DNA of 64,000 nt from Karstenula rhodostoma CBS 690.94 (Eukaryota > Ascomycota > Dothideomycetes > Pleosporales > Didymosphaeriaceae). A model generated the notes under the pieces. The model did no database searches. It was not told where the DNA came from and saw only the letters and a list, made by a program, of their open reading frames with translations. Numbering within the stretch: the first letter of the stretch is position 1; each line of letters begins with the position of its first letter. Positions 1 to 11,917 of the stretch are shown here, one piece after another. The stretch covers positions 2,369,711 to 2,433,710 of the forward strand of contig MU001495.1 in assembly GCA_010093485.1 (NCBI GenBank), given 5' to 3'. The translations under genes were made by a program, and so were the position numbers.

Positions 1-299
1 GGAGCCCAATCACCACGCCCGCTGCCACCAGGGTCCCATCCATGTCGCCGTTTGAGGACAACTCATCCACCCTGTTTCCAGGGGTTTTACTCCCGCATTC
101 CCAAGCCATCCTAGTCGACCGTTGTCTGAGCGCCTCTGGGGTCGACCATCAGTCACTGCCGATAGAAAACCAAAGCTCCCTCCACGCCACACTCGATTCC
201 TGACTTTGTGTCCCCTCTCGAGCACCCCTGCCTGAACACAAACCTCCCAAGCAACCAAATGCGGCTTCTCGCATATTTCAAGGCCCGTGAACAAAACGC

Positions 300-1752
300 A
301 TGTCGTCCCGCTCATCTGCTATTCCACCGCTCCATCCATCCCCGCCATTCCGCTCCTCTTCACACAGTACAATGACCACGGAGACGCAGAAACCGCCTGC
401 ATTTTCCCCTCCGTCTTTCCTTGACTATCCCCAGAGTCGTCGCCTGCCGCCGCTCAACATCCCGACCGCTGTGCCACCATCGCGGCCCGATTTCCCTTTC
501 CATTCGCCTGTGAACCATCTCCCTTCCATACTCCCTGGCCCTCCACGACACGACCTTCCTCACCATCCGCCTTCCCTCCCACGGCATCCAGCACCGGTTG
601 ACAAACTCTTGCAACCCTCTTCATACACCCCGCCAAGACCCGACCCTCCGTACTCTCCGCAGCAGTATGGCCTGTCGATATCTCCCCGCACAACCTATGA
701 CAGCAGAGGGCCGAGACGGCTGACCGACCAACGCCATCCATTTGAAGACACAAGAAGCACACACCATCCTCCTCCGCACCATGAGCAGCCCTACGTCCTT
801 ACATCGCCCGTGGAACCGTCGCAGCAGAGATCGTATGCTCCGCTGCCGTCGCCTGGCTACACGCCAAGTTATGCGTCCAGCTCCACTCCATTCCGCGGGT
901 CCGTGGGCTCCCACTCACATCGTGGATCTGCACCGAGTTCCTTGGGTCAGTTAGCGTATCCAGACGCCCCGACTACTGGTCCTCCACCTCGGCAAGAACC
1001 TCGCGCTGCCCCTCTCCCTGGGTCCATACCGCAGCCTGTGTACAATGACCAGCTGTAAGCATGCCGCAGTCTCGTTTGGGAAGTTTAATCCCGCTGACCT
1101 AGACAGGAATCTCAACTACGAGCTCGTGGTCCGACAACAACCTATTGCGGCGCGTGCGTGCGGTTTTGGCGAAAGAGACCGCCGGGTCATCGACCCTCCA
1201 CCAATCATCCAGCTGAAAGTGACCAATGCCAACAACGAGCCGGAGGAGGAAGAGCTACGCTACTCGCTGAATGTGGTGCACTGCACCTTATGGAATGCAG
1301 ACGGGACGAGCGAAGAGACGGCACTTATCCAACCCGATCGCCGAACAACGCGACGACTGATGGGCCAGCTCGTAGCATCACCGTCGGTGGCCAAGGACGA
1401 ACACGACAACGAAGGCTGTTTCTTTTGCTTCCCGGATCTATCGTGCCGGACTCACGGCCGATACCGACTGCGGTTCGTGTTGATGCGTATCGATCCGATG
1501 AACCTACATGTTGGCGGATTCTCCCCAATTCTCACCGAGGTGCTTAGCGACGTGTTTACCGTTTACACTGCAAAGGACTTTCCCGGCATGCGCCCCAGCA
1601 GCGCGCTCACCCGCGCATTGAAGCTGCAAGGATGCAACATCCAGGTGAAGAAGGGCAACGAAAAAGCATTGGCGCGCAAGCGTCTCACGCAGGGTCAGGA
1701 ACACGACCATGATGAAGACGACGAGCTCGGAAAACGACGGCGTAAGGAGTAA
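300..1752 (+). CDS. velC: Velvet-domain transcriptional regulator, VelC-like
   Basis: Velvet proteins are fungal nuclear regulators that bind DNA as homo- or heterodimers and couple development to secondary metabolism. Two exons, 300-1054 and 1107-1752, join across a 52-nt intron (GTAAGC donor, CTGAC branch at 1094-1098, CAG acceptor), giving 466 residues. Residues about 1-250 are Pro/Ser-rich and disordered. The velvet domain begins just after the intron with NYELVVRQQPIAARACGFG, followed by DRRVIDPPPIIQL, then GCFFCFPDLSCRTHGRYRLRF and FPGMRPSSALTRALKLQGC near the end. The C-terminus is acidic and then basic (DEDDELGKRRRKE). The uninterrupted velvet core and the long Pro-rich N-terminus fit VelC better than VosA or VelB, but subfamily assignment is from memory. 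A second in-frame ATG at 372 has the better start context (A at -3) and may be the real start. Confidence 0.85.
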
Positions 1753-2284
1753 TCACGGTTTGGCATGTGGTGTTTTGGCAGCGTCGGGCTTCGGCCTCGA
1801 TATTATTAGGACATTGATTTCGACTAGAGCAACGGGCGGCATCATGATATTTTGGACATGTGAAGCATTTCTCCGCTATCGATTAGCATTCTGACGACGA
1901 GACGAACAGTATTACTTGGTGGGGAATTGACAGCGTTTGGGGCGACCCAGAAGGAGGTCCTGGGCGAAGGCTCGGCTGTAGTGCATTGTCGTAGCATCTG
2001 AAGCACGATACCGATTAATAGTGTGGGATGCATATTATATACACGCGCGTGAGACTGCCTGCTGTGAAATGCCCAGCCCAAGGTAACACAATGGACGTAA
2101 AGCCGATGTTGCGAGTAGATGTGAGGTTGAATTTGGCGGGCGGAGGATGCTGTCCGGCAGCGACTAAACTAGCGCCTTCAGCCCCGCTAAGCCGCGGTCT
2201 AGGTATAATTTTCGTTTGGGCGGCGGGTGAGGCTCTTTTCTTCTCTCCCCTTCCCCAACCGCGACTAAGCCGCCGCAAGCAATC
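1753..2284. other. Intergenic region, velC to CTP synthase
   Basis: This 532-nt stretch holds the velvet 3' end and the CTP synthase promoter. A CT-rich patch just before the CTP synthase ATG (about 2230-2262) resembles the pyrimidine tracts common upstream of fungal transcription starts. I see no further gene. Confidence 0.5.
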
Positions 2285-4339
2285 ATGAAATACGTGCTCG
2301 TTTCCGGAGGTGTGATCAGCGGCGTGGGGAAGGTATGTACCTTGTAGTGGCAGCAGGTTGCTCGCTTTTCGATGCTCGACTAACACCCGCAGGGCATCAT
2401 AGGTAGTCCCGACTGAGCTCGCGACGTGATATATGCTGACCCGACGCGTTCGCTTGCAGCCTCTTCAACGGGCTTGCTGCTCAAGACGCAAGGTCTCAAG
2501 GTGTCTTCGATCAAAGTCGATCCCTACCTCAATGTCGATGCCGGAACTATGAATCCTCGCGAGTGCGTTCCCAGACCATTGTAGCCCTGGAAATCCAATT
2601 GACCACCGTATAGGCACGGCGAAGTCTTCGTCCTGTCTGATGGTGGCGAAGTCGACCTCGATCTCGGCAACTACGAGCGCTACCTCAACATCACCCTCAC
2701 GCGCGACAACAACATCACGACAGGCAAGATATACCAGCATGTGATCGAACAGGAGCGCAAGGGCACGTACCTGGGAAGGACGGTTCAGGTGGTCCCCCAC
2801 ATCACAGATGCGATCCAGGACTGGATCGAGCGGGTTGCGCGGATACCCGTCGACGACACGAACGAGCAGCCGGATGTGTGCATAATCGAGCTGGGCGGCA
2901 CGGTTGGCGATATCGAGAGCATGCCGTTTGTCGAGGCGATGACGCAGCTCCGCCGCCGTGCGGGCAGGAACAACTTCCTCCAGATTCACGTTTCGTACGT
3001 GCCAGTCATCAACGGAGAGCAGAAGACGAAGCCTACGCAGCAGGCCATCAAGGCAGTCCGTAGTGCGGGCTTGATTCCAGACCTGGTATGTTCTGCCATT
3101 CTGCTTGGGTGTCCGTGTTCTTGCCCATGCTGGACAATATACACGTCGATTCTCCACAATTCCCCGAACGTTCTGGGGCAACACGCTGACGAGATACAGA
3201 TTGCCTGCCGCTGCGAGATTGCCCTCGACCAAGGCGCCTTGGAGAAAATAGCACACTTCTGCCAAGTCGACAACGACCAGGTCATCATGGTTCGCGACAT
3301 GCCATCCATCTATCAAGTGCCCATGCTTCTCGAGCAACAAGGCCTCATCGACTCCCTCAAGAAGATCCTGGCTCTCGATACCCTCACAATATCCGAAACC
3401 CTCACCAAGCGAGGAGAGCAGACCTGGGCACAATGGCAGGCTTTGACCGGAACGCAGACCCGCAACTTCCACGACACGGTCGAAATTGCCTTGGTTGGCA
3501 AGTACACCGAGTTGCACGACTCCTACCTCTCGGTCATCAAGTCGCTCGAGCACTCGGCCATGCGCTGCAACCGCCTTCTCAAGATCCGATGGATCGACTC
3601 AGAGCACCTCGAAGCAAAGACGCAGATATCGGAGCCCGCCAAGTTCCATTCCGCGTGGCATGCCATGTGCGAAGCCAAGGGCGTCCTCGTTCCCGGCGGC
3701 TTCGGCACCCGCGGCACAGAAGGCATGATTCTCGCCGCGAAGTACGCACGCGAGAACAAGGTGCCGTACTTGGGTATCTGCCTGGGCATGCAGATCGCCG
3801 TCATCGAATACGCGAGACACATCTGCGGCATAACCGACGCAACCTCAGAAGAGTTCCACGGCGCCGCCGCCCCCAACAAACTCATCATGTTCATGCCCGA
3901 GGTCAACAAGGACACCATGGGCGCAACCATGCGTCTGGGTCTGCGCCCGACGCTGTTCCAGGAAGGCAGCGAGTGGTCGCGGCTCCGTGCGCTGTATCAC
4001 GGCAAGACAGAGATCCTGGAGCGCCACCGCCACCGCTACGAAGTCAACCCCGCGTACATCGAGCAGCTCGAGAAGGGCGGTTTGTCTTTCGTCGGCAAGG
4101 ATGACGCCGGCGTGCGCATGGAGGTGATAGAGATCAAGGACCACCCCTGGTTCGTCGGCGTCCAGTTTCACCCCGAGTACCTCTCGCGCGTGCTCGACCC
4201 CAGCAGGCCGTATCTGGGCTTCGTCGCGGCGAGCGCGGGGCTGCTCAGCGCCGTCACGCAGCAGTACCAGGATGGCGGGGCGCAGGGCCTCGCCGCTGCC
4301 CTCAATGGTGTCGCTTTGAACGGGAGCGGTATGTTTTAG
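2285..4339 (+). CDS. ura7: CTP synthase (glutamine-hydrolysing)
   Basis: Catalyses ATP-dependent amination of UTP to CTP with glutamine as nitrogen donor; cytosolic, last step of de novo pyrimidine nucleotide synthesis. Five exons (2285-2332, 2393-2402, 2460-2562, 2614-3085, 3200-4339) give 590 residues, close to yeast Ura7. Exon 1 encodes [16 protein letters not shown], the start of the synthetase P-loop region. Exon 2 is only 10 nt and completes GKGIIASSTG; skipping it would shift the frame. The amidotransferase half shows the nucleophile loop YLGICLGMQ and the His-Glu pair in VGVQFHPEY. The fourth intron (3086-3199) is 114 nt, a multiple of three, and free of in-frame stops, so its retention would insert 38 residues after IPDL. 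The start is fixed by the conserved N-terminus. Confidence 0.95.
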
Positions 4340-5336
4340 CAGCCTTGATTGAGCACCCTGCGTTAGGCGACCCAGGCTGGACTATCGAGTCGACGGTCGA
4401 ACGAGTTATACGGACTAGGTAGAGGGTTTGACGGGACTTCGGTCGGATTTACCAGGCGTTTGGACGGTCTTGAATGGTCATGACATAGAAAAGCACTGAA
4501 AGTGGTGGCGTATTGTTGATACCTCTGTTGGCTATCATCCTGGTAGCGTGAACAAACGTCGAATGTACAGAATAGAAATTTACCAAGTTCTTACTGTGGG
4601 CGGCTCTCGCACTTTTTTTCTTAGCACCCTTTATTGGACATGGTTAGATTGCGTGGGTAGCGTCTGCGGTCCTACATAAATCTCGTGTATCGGCTGGAAC
4701 ACAAGCTGGTTAAGCAACGCGCAGGAGACCGCTGTGTATCGACGAGGTGTTGCGTTGCGTAGTAGTGCCCGCGCCGGCCTAGGATAGAATCCTACATGGG
4801 CGATGAAGAAGAAATACCCGCTTGCTTCGTATGCGCTTGTGCACCTACCCCCTATGTCGAAAAGAAACATATACACCCCCCCCCCCCCCCCCTTCATCCT
4901 CTCTTTTCCCGCTTATCCCAACTCTCCACTTATCCACCGTTCCCAACACCCACTTAAGTATCCCAGCTTTGACATGTACCAGCACAACAGCGCAGCTTAT
5001 CCTTGGAATCTAGAGGGCTGGCGCTAGTCCGCTCCAGAAGCGCTCTTATGGGGTGTTGGGATGGGTGTGCTGACTAGATATGTGATCTAGTTAGTTATAT
5101 AAAAGAAATGCCAATGCTGTATGTACCCACAGGAGGGCATTGGTCATTTCCACGCTGAGCTATGCGTATATACATTATTTATAAAATGTCCAGGAAGCCG
5201 GAGAAGATGACAAATATCTAATTGAAGGAAACAGTGCATAGCAGACCGGACAGCAAAGGGTTGGTCTCCACCTAGAAGTGAAGGACAAGTCTTATGGAGG
5301 CTGCAAGGTAAGGAACTTGGCTGTATACCAATACAC
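4340..5336. other. Intergenic region with poly-C tract
   Basis: About 1 kb between the convergent CTP synthase and HET genes. It contains a 16-nt C run at 4877-4892. Short ORFs on both strands have no recognisable product and do not look coding. Confidence 0.4.
4877..4892. repeat. Homopolymer C16
   Basis: Uninterrupted run of 16 cytosines in intergenic DNA. Its length is likely variable, and it is a position where assembly errors are common. Confidence 0.8.
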
Positions 5337-7491
5337 TTATCGCTCATGTCTAATCGCAAGGAGTAGTGAAGCTCGGATGATTGCTACTTCCCCATCCGTC
5401 CACGATTCATACGGTTTGCTCTCAACGTCCGAGATTCGATCAAACTGCCTAACCCTTCGGAATGTATTCGTTCGTTGCGCCGCTGCTTCGAGTACCAGTC
5501 CTCCAACACGCCCAGATATATATATGGCGTACATTGCAAAGCAGAGCACGCGTTTCGGTTCCATCTCCCCGATACCATCGAGAAAAACACGCATGGGTTT
5601 ATCTCTGAGTTTCAAAGATCCTTCTCCTGCATTGTAGATGGAATGTACGTGTCCGTCCTTCTTTTCCAACATGATGGTCCAGGGGTGCCCTCCACCACCA
5701 TGGCAGCGGACAAGCTGGCCATAAGCAAACCTGCCAGAAAGAATGATGAACCCACTGGTGACTGCACCGTACGGAAGTTCTGGCGACGAAGGAGTGCATT
5801 CAACTTTTACGACATGGCTCACCCACTTTTCTCTCGAGTACATTGTCTCAATATCTCCACGTGACGACGCCCATGACCACGAGGGTGCACAATACACCTG
5901 GCTTCTGACCACTTGCGTAGGTCCGCCTGTTCCTCGATGCCAATCATGTTGCTGGAGTGGGTCAACCTGCCACAACCCTGCGTAATAGGCCGGTCCAAGT
6001 GAGCTCGAAAAGGCTTGCGCTATTCCAGCTAGAGCGTTTAGTCTATCCATTGCATTCGTGCACTTGCGAGGGCTGTAGTTGGCAATAAGCCGGACCCAAA
6101 GCCTAGGGGCGTCGTCCTTGCTCCATGGGAGCGGCTTCAGCATTGCACACTGCAATTCGTCTTCGCCGCCTCTCTTCAAGTGATATCCAGAAAAACGGAT
6201 AGTGTCGCGTGCTAAGGAGATCTTCCCGGCACCACATCGCCATTGTAGAGTGTAGTTGCCGAAATACAACACGCGTTGTGAAAGCGCTTGCTCCTGTAGC
6301 GTCAAAGCCCAGCTTTGGACTGTCTCTATATTCGAGACTTGAAGCCTTATATGGTCATCCAAAATTTGAAGTGTGGCCTTACCGAAGTCGCCAGGACCGA
6401 TACGGAAAGGCACAGTGTATGTCTCTACGTCGATGAGACCATGTCCCAGGAATCCTTTCGAAGCGTCATCTGCATTGGCTGCAACAATAGTGATATAATA
6501 TTTGCGGTAGATGTCGCACATATTTGTGATTTCATGAATTTTGTCTTTTCCGTCATCCTGAAAGATGCAGAAGGCATCCACCCAGGGGTACTGCAAATTA
6601 GCAGCTCTGGTGACTTGGATGGCATCTTTTATAGTTTGTGGTATATATGACCACGGAATTGCTCGCTTGTACTGTTTGAGGGTTGAGGATGTCAGAACGT
6701 GACTTGATGGTGCTCCCCAGCAGTACGATAGCGTTGCATATCTGCCTTTGAGTCTTGTAAATTCCAGCAAGCGAACTTGGTAGGGATCGTTGCTTGGGTT
6801 GACTTGGATGACGAGCCTGGAGAGTGATGTTTCCGTAGGCTGCTTACAATCTTTGTGGGTAACGCAATCTGCGAACCATGCCTGTATATCGTTCTTGATC
6901 GAGTCCACACGTATGTCAGTGCGTATGGGTTTGCCGGAATGTGAGCTGCAGCTCTGTCTTTCGGCGATGTGAAGACACCTAGCTTTAGGTCACCGCCAAG
7001 GAACTCAAATGAACTCGCCCCATCTGCAAGCTTCGGCCAAGACCATCCTGAATTGCGGAACGTCAGGTTGAAATATCGATCCTTAGGGGAAAATGATCTG
7101 TCTGGATCGACTAGTATCGCTCTCACCAGTGCGCACGAATTTCGAAGTTGTTTGGTTGACACTTTGAGAGTTGCTCCAGGTATGTTTTTCTTTAATTTTG
7201 TAGCCCATGCATACATTCTCGTAATCGACTGTTGAAGAAGTTCTTCCAACAACGTTCGCAGACTAGTGATTTTGGGTCGCCTTGAGTGATTGTCAGAGTC
7301 CAGGCTGGTGAGGGACTCTAAGTTATATGTGACTGTCTTGTACCTCTTGATCCGTGAGATGAACGGTTGGAATTTGGCTTGTGCTTATCATGGTTGGATG
7401 CATGCTTACGGAGAAGCAAATGTTGTAATCGTGTCTTGGTTGAGGGAGCTCGAGGAACTATTTTGGTTGTGCCGCTTGTAGTGGAAGCCAT
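5337..7491 (-). pseudogene. HET-domain (heterokaryon incompatibility) gene with one frameshift
   Basis: HET domains are fungal cell-death modules in non-self recognition, related to TIR domains. Phase-consistent exons are 7410-7491 (start MASTTSGTTK), 7215-7280 and 7161 downwards, with a 129-nt intron (CTGAC branch) and a 53-nt intron. Exon 2 gives the usual N-terminal LVCERCWKNFF pattern. The HET core is clear: YATLSYCWGAP, then YPWVDAFCIFQDD, then a divergent QEQALSQRVLYFG motif, and PSWSWASSRGD near the C-terminus. Around 6933-6937 the coding frame jumps: upstream sequence reads in one frame to about 6937, and downstream sequence continues without a stop to 5337 in another. No GT-AG intron fits the junction, so this is a 1-nt indel (real or a sequencing error). 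If expressed as it stands, the protein would lose the whole HET core. Confidence 0.8.
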
Positions 7492-8244
7492 GCGTAAAAG
7501 TTGGATCCGATAGCGACGGAGAAAGTCTTTTGTTTGTGTCAGCAGCTACGGGTTCCGAGATGAGGAAGGCTGAGAAATGAAGGCAACTGCGACTGTAATA
7601 TACGCTGCTCACGCTAACCTCTTTGAGCACAGCCGCTCCTTCGGTTTTTGCATATCATGTCGAGAACATCCATTCGACCCCTATTCATCTCTATATGCAT
7701 ACTGTCGTTACTATTGCAGGTTATTTTCTTAAACCAATGCAAGGCGTGCAGTCTTAGTCAGACACGTGCGTTATAGGTGGTCGATCACCTCCGGGCAAGT
7801 CGTCAAGACTTACCTTGGAGAGGATTCTGAGACATATTTAAAGGACGCCTGTACACCGGGATGTTCGGATATCTTTATTCATACTGTTATCCTTCCCGAA
7901 ACGGGGGTTGGGAGGACAGAATTGGCGAATAACCTGGGCATGTGGACTGTCTGTGGGGAGGAGAGGATAAGGAAGGGTTAGGAGGTGCTCCTTACGAAGC
8001 TGAGCTTGAAGTCAGCGCGTTCTTATATGCCGGAAACAGGGTTTTTGAGATATATGGAGGTGAATATTGCGTGATGACGGGTGAGCAGGCGTTGTGTTTC
8101 TCACGCACAACACCACAGTTTTTACATGCCAGATACCCACAAAGAAAATGGCCGTCTGCGTGATCCATGTCCATGAAGTGACACCAGTCACTCGTGTTAA
8201 GATGCGCTCACGGCTGTACCAGCAGTCCGCGCTCCCACTCCCAA
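7492..8244. other. Intergenic region, no gene seen
   Basis: About 750 nt between the HET start and the twinfilin stop. Short ORFs only, none with family features or codon structure I can support. Confidence 0.4.
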
Positions 8245-9281
8245 CTACTTCCGCCCGGGTCTCTTCGGCTTCGCGAAACCTTTCTTCTCTTCCTTGTCCT
8301 CCACCTTGAACTCATCCGCGATCACCTGCGCCGTTATCTCATCCGGGTTCGTAGCCTCCAGCCTCTTCGCAACCTTCAAGCCACCCTCGCTCTGCGCCAG
8401 GCTGATGACATTACCCCGACTTGCCGCATACAACATCCTCTCCTTGATCTTTGCACTACTGGGACACGTCGAGATGAACACGACAGACGAATCTGGATCG
8501 CTATGCCTATAGAAGGAAAATCGGGGTTCCTGCTTGTCAATGGCGGATGCGAGGCTATCTGCTGCAACGGAGGACGAGGAGACAAATTTCAGTGTCTCGG
8601 TCGGGACGTCCATGCGTAGTTGCACGAGATTGTCGCTGCCGCCCTCGTTGAGCTGTCGCAGCGCACCAGAAATTTCATCGTCGGCGCGAATCGCTATGCG
8701 CCCGCCCTGCGCCAGGCTCTGGCCCTGCGTGCCCCGGCTCTCGAGCGCCTCCGCTTCCTTGATATCCTGCAAACTTTGCTCTTCCGCCGTAAGCGGGTTC
8801 GAGCTCTCGGTATGCTTGACGTGCCGCTCCCAGCCCTCGGCGGTCAGCTCGTCGGCCTCGGTGCAGAATATGCTCTCGGGGAAGTGCTCGCCACCAAGCT
8901 CCCGCACAAGTGTGAGCCGTGTCGCGGCGAACAGCATTTTCTGGCGTACTGGCGCAGCGTTGGGGACATATGTGACGGCTACAAGGGACTTGTCTGGGGA
9001 GGAGAGAACGTCGCTGCGGCGGAGGAGGATGTAGAGCGCTTCATTGGGCTTGATGAAGTCTTTCAGGTTCGAGAGGTCTTCGAGGAAGGTTACGTGGGTC
9101 GATGGTATCGGGGCTGCGGGGACGATTGCTTCTTGCGATATGGTGGCAAGAATGCCGCGCTGGGTTGTGGAGGTAATGAGGTTTTGGAGCGCTTCCTGGA
9201 GCTCCGCAGATGCTAAGGCTGTTAGCCAGGGTGGTGCAATGGTCTTCGAGAGCACGACTTACCGGAGATTCCTGATTGCAT
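8245..9281 (-). CDS. twf1: Twinfilin (two ADF-H domains)
   Basis: Twinfilins bind ADP-actin monomers and barbed ends to control actin turnover at cortical patches. Exons 9263-9281 and 8245-9212 are joined over a 50-nt intron, giving 328 residues starting MQSGISASAELQEAL. The first ADF-H domain covers about 1-140 and includes YVPNAAPVRQKMLFAATR. The second runs from about 170 and includes RFSFYRHSDPDSSVVFIST, CPSSAKIKERMLYAASRG. A short basic tail (KKGFAKPKRPGRK) matches the phosphoinositide/capping-protein-binding tails of twinfilins. Length is typical of the family (about 330). A divergent second copy lies at 48400-49463. The first exon is only 19 nt, so gene callers may miss it. Confidence 0.92.
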
Positions 9282-9660
9282 GATGGCGTGACTAGCTTCG
9301 AAGAACAATCAATCGGCCGCGAGAACAATTGTCAAATCCAGGAACCGGATGAAGTGTTGTGTAGGAGCTGAGATGCACACAGCTATGTTTACGCTGACGT
9401 CGGAGGGGCAGTGGGTGGGGCAGGGACGACAGGGCGCCTTGGCAAGGGACAGCCGCTGATTGGAAGTAGCAATCCAAGGATCGGTATGGATGCAAACCCT
9501 TTACTCCTTGATCGCACATGCGCTTATTTCATGTGAAGAATCAATCTCAACGTATAGCAGGTATATACATCCAGCTCTAACGACGCTGCCCAAATTTGAA
9601 TGATGCGAAGTGGTATCGAGAATCCCCCTATTATTGCCATGCAACAGGTATGTACCAAGA
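9282..9660. other. Intergenic region, twinfilin promoter and carrier 3' end
   Basis: About 380 nt, promoter side of twinfilin and downstream of the succinate/fumarate carrier. No gene seen. Confidence 0.4.
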
Positions 9661-10915
9661 CTACTCTTCGTATTGACCTCCCGGGAGCATTTCCCGGCCC
9701 CTCTCAAGAACACCCTTCAGATATTCGTACACGGTGAATGTAACGGCTTGACCAGGCGCGACACGCATGACACGGGGTGTGATACCCTTGTAGAAACTTC
9801 GGCTTCCTTCCTGCTTCCACATGTCCCTGCATCATGTCAGTCATGTCCAAGGCATTCCTTCATTTAACTCACCGAGAGATGGCCATGATACGACCCAGAG
9901 CAGTCTGACCTGGTTCAGCGGGCGTTTTCTGCAGCCTCGTCTTGATAGTATCAATAGGCGCATTGCTCAACGGCCCCATGGCACCGGAGACGAGACCAAT
10001 GAGCATGGTCTCATATCCTGGAAGATCCGTTGTACCGTGGTACTTTTGAAGCGCCGCCCTAAATTCCGAGTATGCTGTAAAGTTTACAGCCTGGTTCGAG
10101 CCTTGCCGAAGCGCTGTCAATGACACACCACGATATAGAGCCCCGAACCCTTCCTCCTTTACCACGGTGTAAAGCGCATGCGCAGCATTGCGGTATTTGG
10201 GTATGTCGAGGGGGTCGGCCATCGAGTGGTGCTGCGCTTGTAATCGAATCTTGATAACTTCCATGGGTGTTACAACGGCAACGGCTTCGGTGACACCAGC
10301 GGATAGTCCAGCTGCGTTGAGTCAGTATGATATTTGCGCCTTCACTATATTTTCACGCACCTAGGAATGTTGCTCGTCCACTGACCATACCGTCCTTATC
10401 CGCTAATAATTGCTTGTACCACTCGTAACTTGTGAAGCGGATAGCCATCTTCGGAACGATACCGGTCAAAACGGCACCAAGACCTTTGTATAGGCCCAAT
10501 GGTGTTTCTCTTTTGACAATCTCTTGTCCAGTCTTCAGGAATCCGCGTTTGGGTGCCTATCCGGCCGTATGAGTAAACTTCAAGCGCAGACGTGATGCGT
10601 CGAGTGCGTGGTCGAACATACTCCTGGAGCGCGTGCTCGCCGCGACAATTGCATTCGAACTTTGATGGTGTCTGTCAATGGGATTAGCTGATCATGTCCA
10701 CGTCACAGCTATACCTGAGGCCAATACTTACCTAGAGGATGACAGGCGAGCGCTTCCATCATGCCTGCGCCTCCACCAGCTATGCGCGACTTGTCAACGT
10801 ACGTTCATTGAAGCTTCCTGAGCTCTGGAGAATTCAATTCGAGCTCACCAATCAAATTTGTAGCGGCCGAAGCGGGCTTCTTGCCGCCAGGCCCGTTCAC
10901 TGACTTCGCAGACAT
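9661..10915 (-). CDS. sfc1: Mitochondrial succinate/fumarate carrier
   Basis: Inner-membrane antiporter that brings succinate into mitochondria in exchange for fumarate and is needed for growth on C2 compounds (yeast Sfc1/Acr1, Aspergillus AcuL). Six exons (10849-10915, 10732-10779, 10622-10671, 10361-10556, 9873-10311, 9661-9826) with five introns of 46-69 nt give 321 residues, almost the same as yeast Sfc1. The three mitochondrial-carrier repeats show their signatures: CHPLDTIKVRMQ, TPMEVIKIRLQAQ and APIDTIKTRLQ. The end matches the family strongly, with FYKGITPRVMRVAPGQAVTF. All junctions keep phase. It could be confused with citrate carriers, but the repeat-linking sequences (e.g. GLGAVLTGIVPKMAIRF, ALYRGVSLTALRQGSNQ) fit Sfc1. 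Confidence 0.93.
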
Positions 10916-11917
10916 AGTGCGAAGCGAGCTTGCGCTCGATGGGATGAGAGGGAGATCAAAAGGAGGTATGCCTTCCAGCCAGAGGTGAGGTAGTCTGGAC
11001 TTGAAAATAGGAGCAAGTTATTCTTTCAAGCTCTATTACAGACGGGGAGCTCCAGCGAAGAGCTTCAACGGACGAGCGCGTTTCAGAGAACAAAGAAACA
11101 GTCCACTGGCAAAGCGAAACGAAACACTAATGAACAGAACCAGACCTTCAGTCACAAAAAAGCGAGGAGCAAGCCAGTAGAAAAGAAAAACGTCAGACCT
11201 CCATTGCAGTCACACTTCTCCAGTTAGCCGCGGATGGGAGGACGCTCCTAGCTCTACCCAGTATCCTCGGCTCGGCCATGCGTGAGCCCAGCCCAGGCCT
11301 AAGACTGGCTTCAAAGAGCACGCGTCCCGGGCGCCCGCATCGTAGACACGCAGATCCTTGGCGGGCTGAAATCCCCAGATCAGCATGGTGGGCGAACGGA
11401 AGGCAGAGTCCAAGACTCCAGGTACAGGCTTCGGCTGGGGATCGGCTACTGGTGGAGTCGTTTTCCGGAGTGACTGCCCCGATTCGTGATCGCACGTCCT
11501 TCTTGCCTGTTCTCGAAGGTGAACATGATCGCATTCTGGGTGACACGTGCTGCCATTGTGGCTCTAATTGTTTGGGTAAATTCATGTGAATGCGCTGTCG
11601 ATGGTGTTCTGGCTTGTGAAAGAGTGACGTTGTGGTACTTCCGGAATAGAGCCGTATATAATGCGGGGTTGTTCCGCTTCTATCCGACAGTGTGGCGCGT
11701 GCACCACGGACACGAATACAACCCGGAAGAAACCAATGGGAACGAGAGCTTGTTATTGATTCTGATGGCGGCTATGTCCTCTGGTGCTGAGGCGGCTATC
11801 GTGCCCACATTCTCGTGAATCAAGATGGCAATGAATTCAAGCATATTTGCTGCGCGTGGTTGGGAGGTTTGGAATGAATCATCTCATTGGTATCTCGCTG
11901 AAATGCTCAAGCATAGC
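10916..11917. other. Intergenic region, about 1 kb
   Basis: Promoter side of the carrier and 3' side of the nucleolar protein gene. A + strand ORF at 11486-11818 has a hydrophobic start after an internal Met at 11525, but no other support. I see no convincing gene. Confidence 0.35.

Noticed and set aside
2465..3553. 362-residue minus-strand ORF over CTP synthase
   Set aside because: Crosses exons and introns of a well identified + strand gene and has no family features.
11486..11818. Possible small secreted protein with hydrophobic start at 11525
   Set aside because: No cysteine-rich or other domain features, no supporting leader or splice context; equally likely by chance in 1 kb of intergenic DNA.
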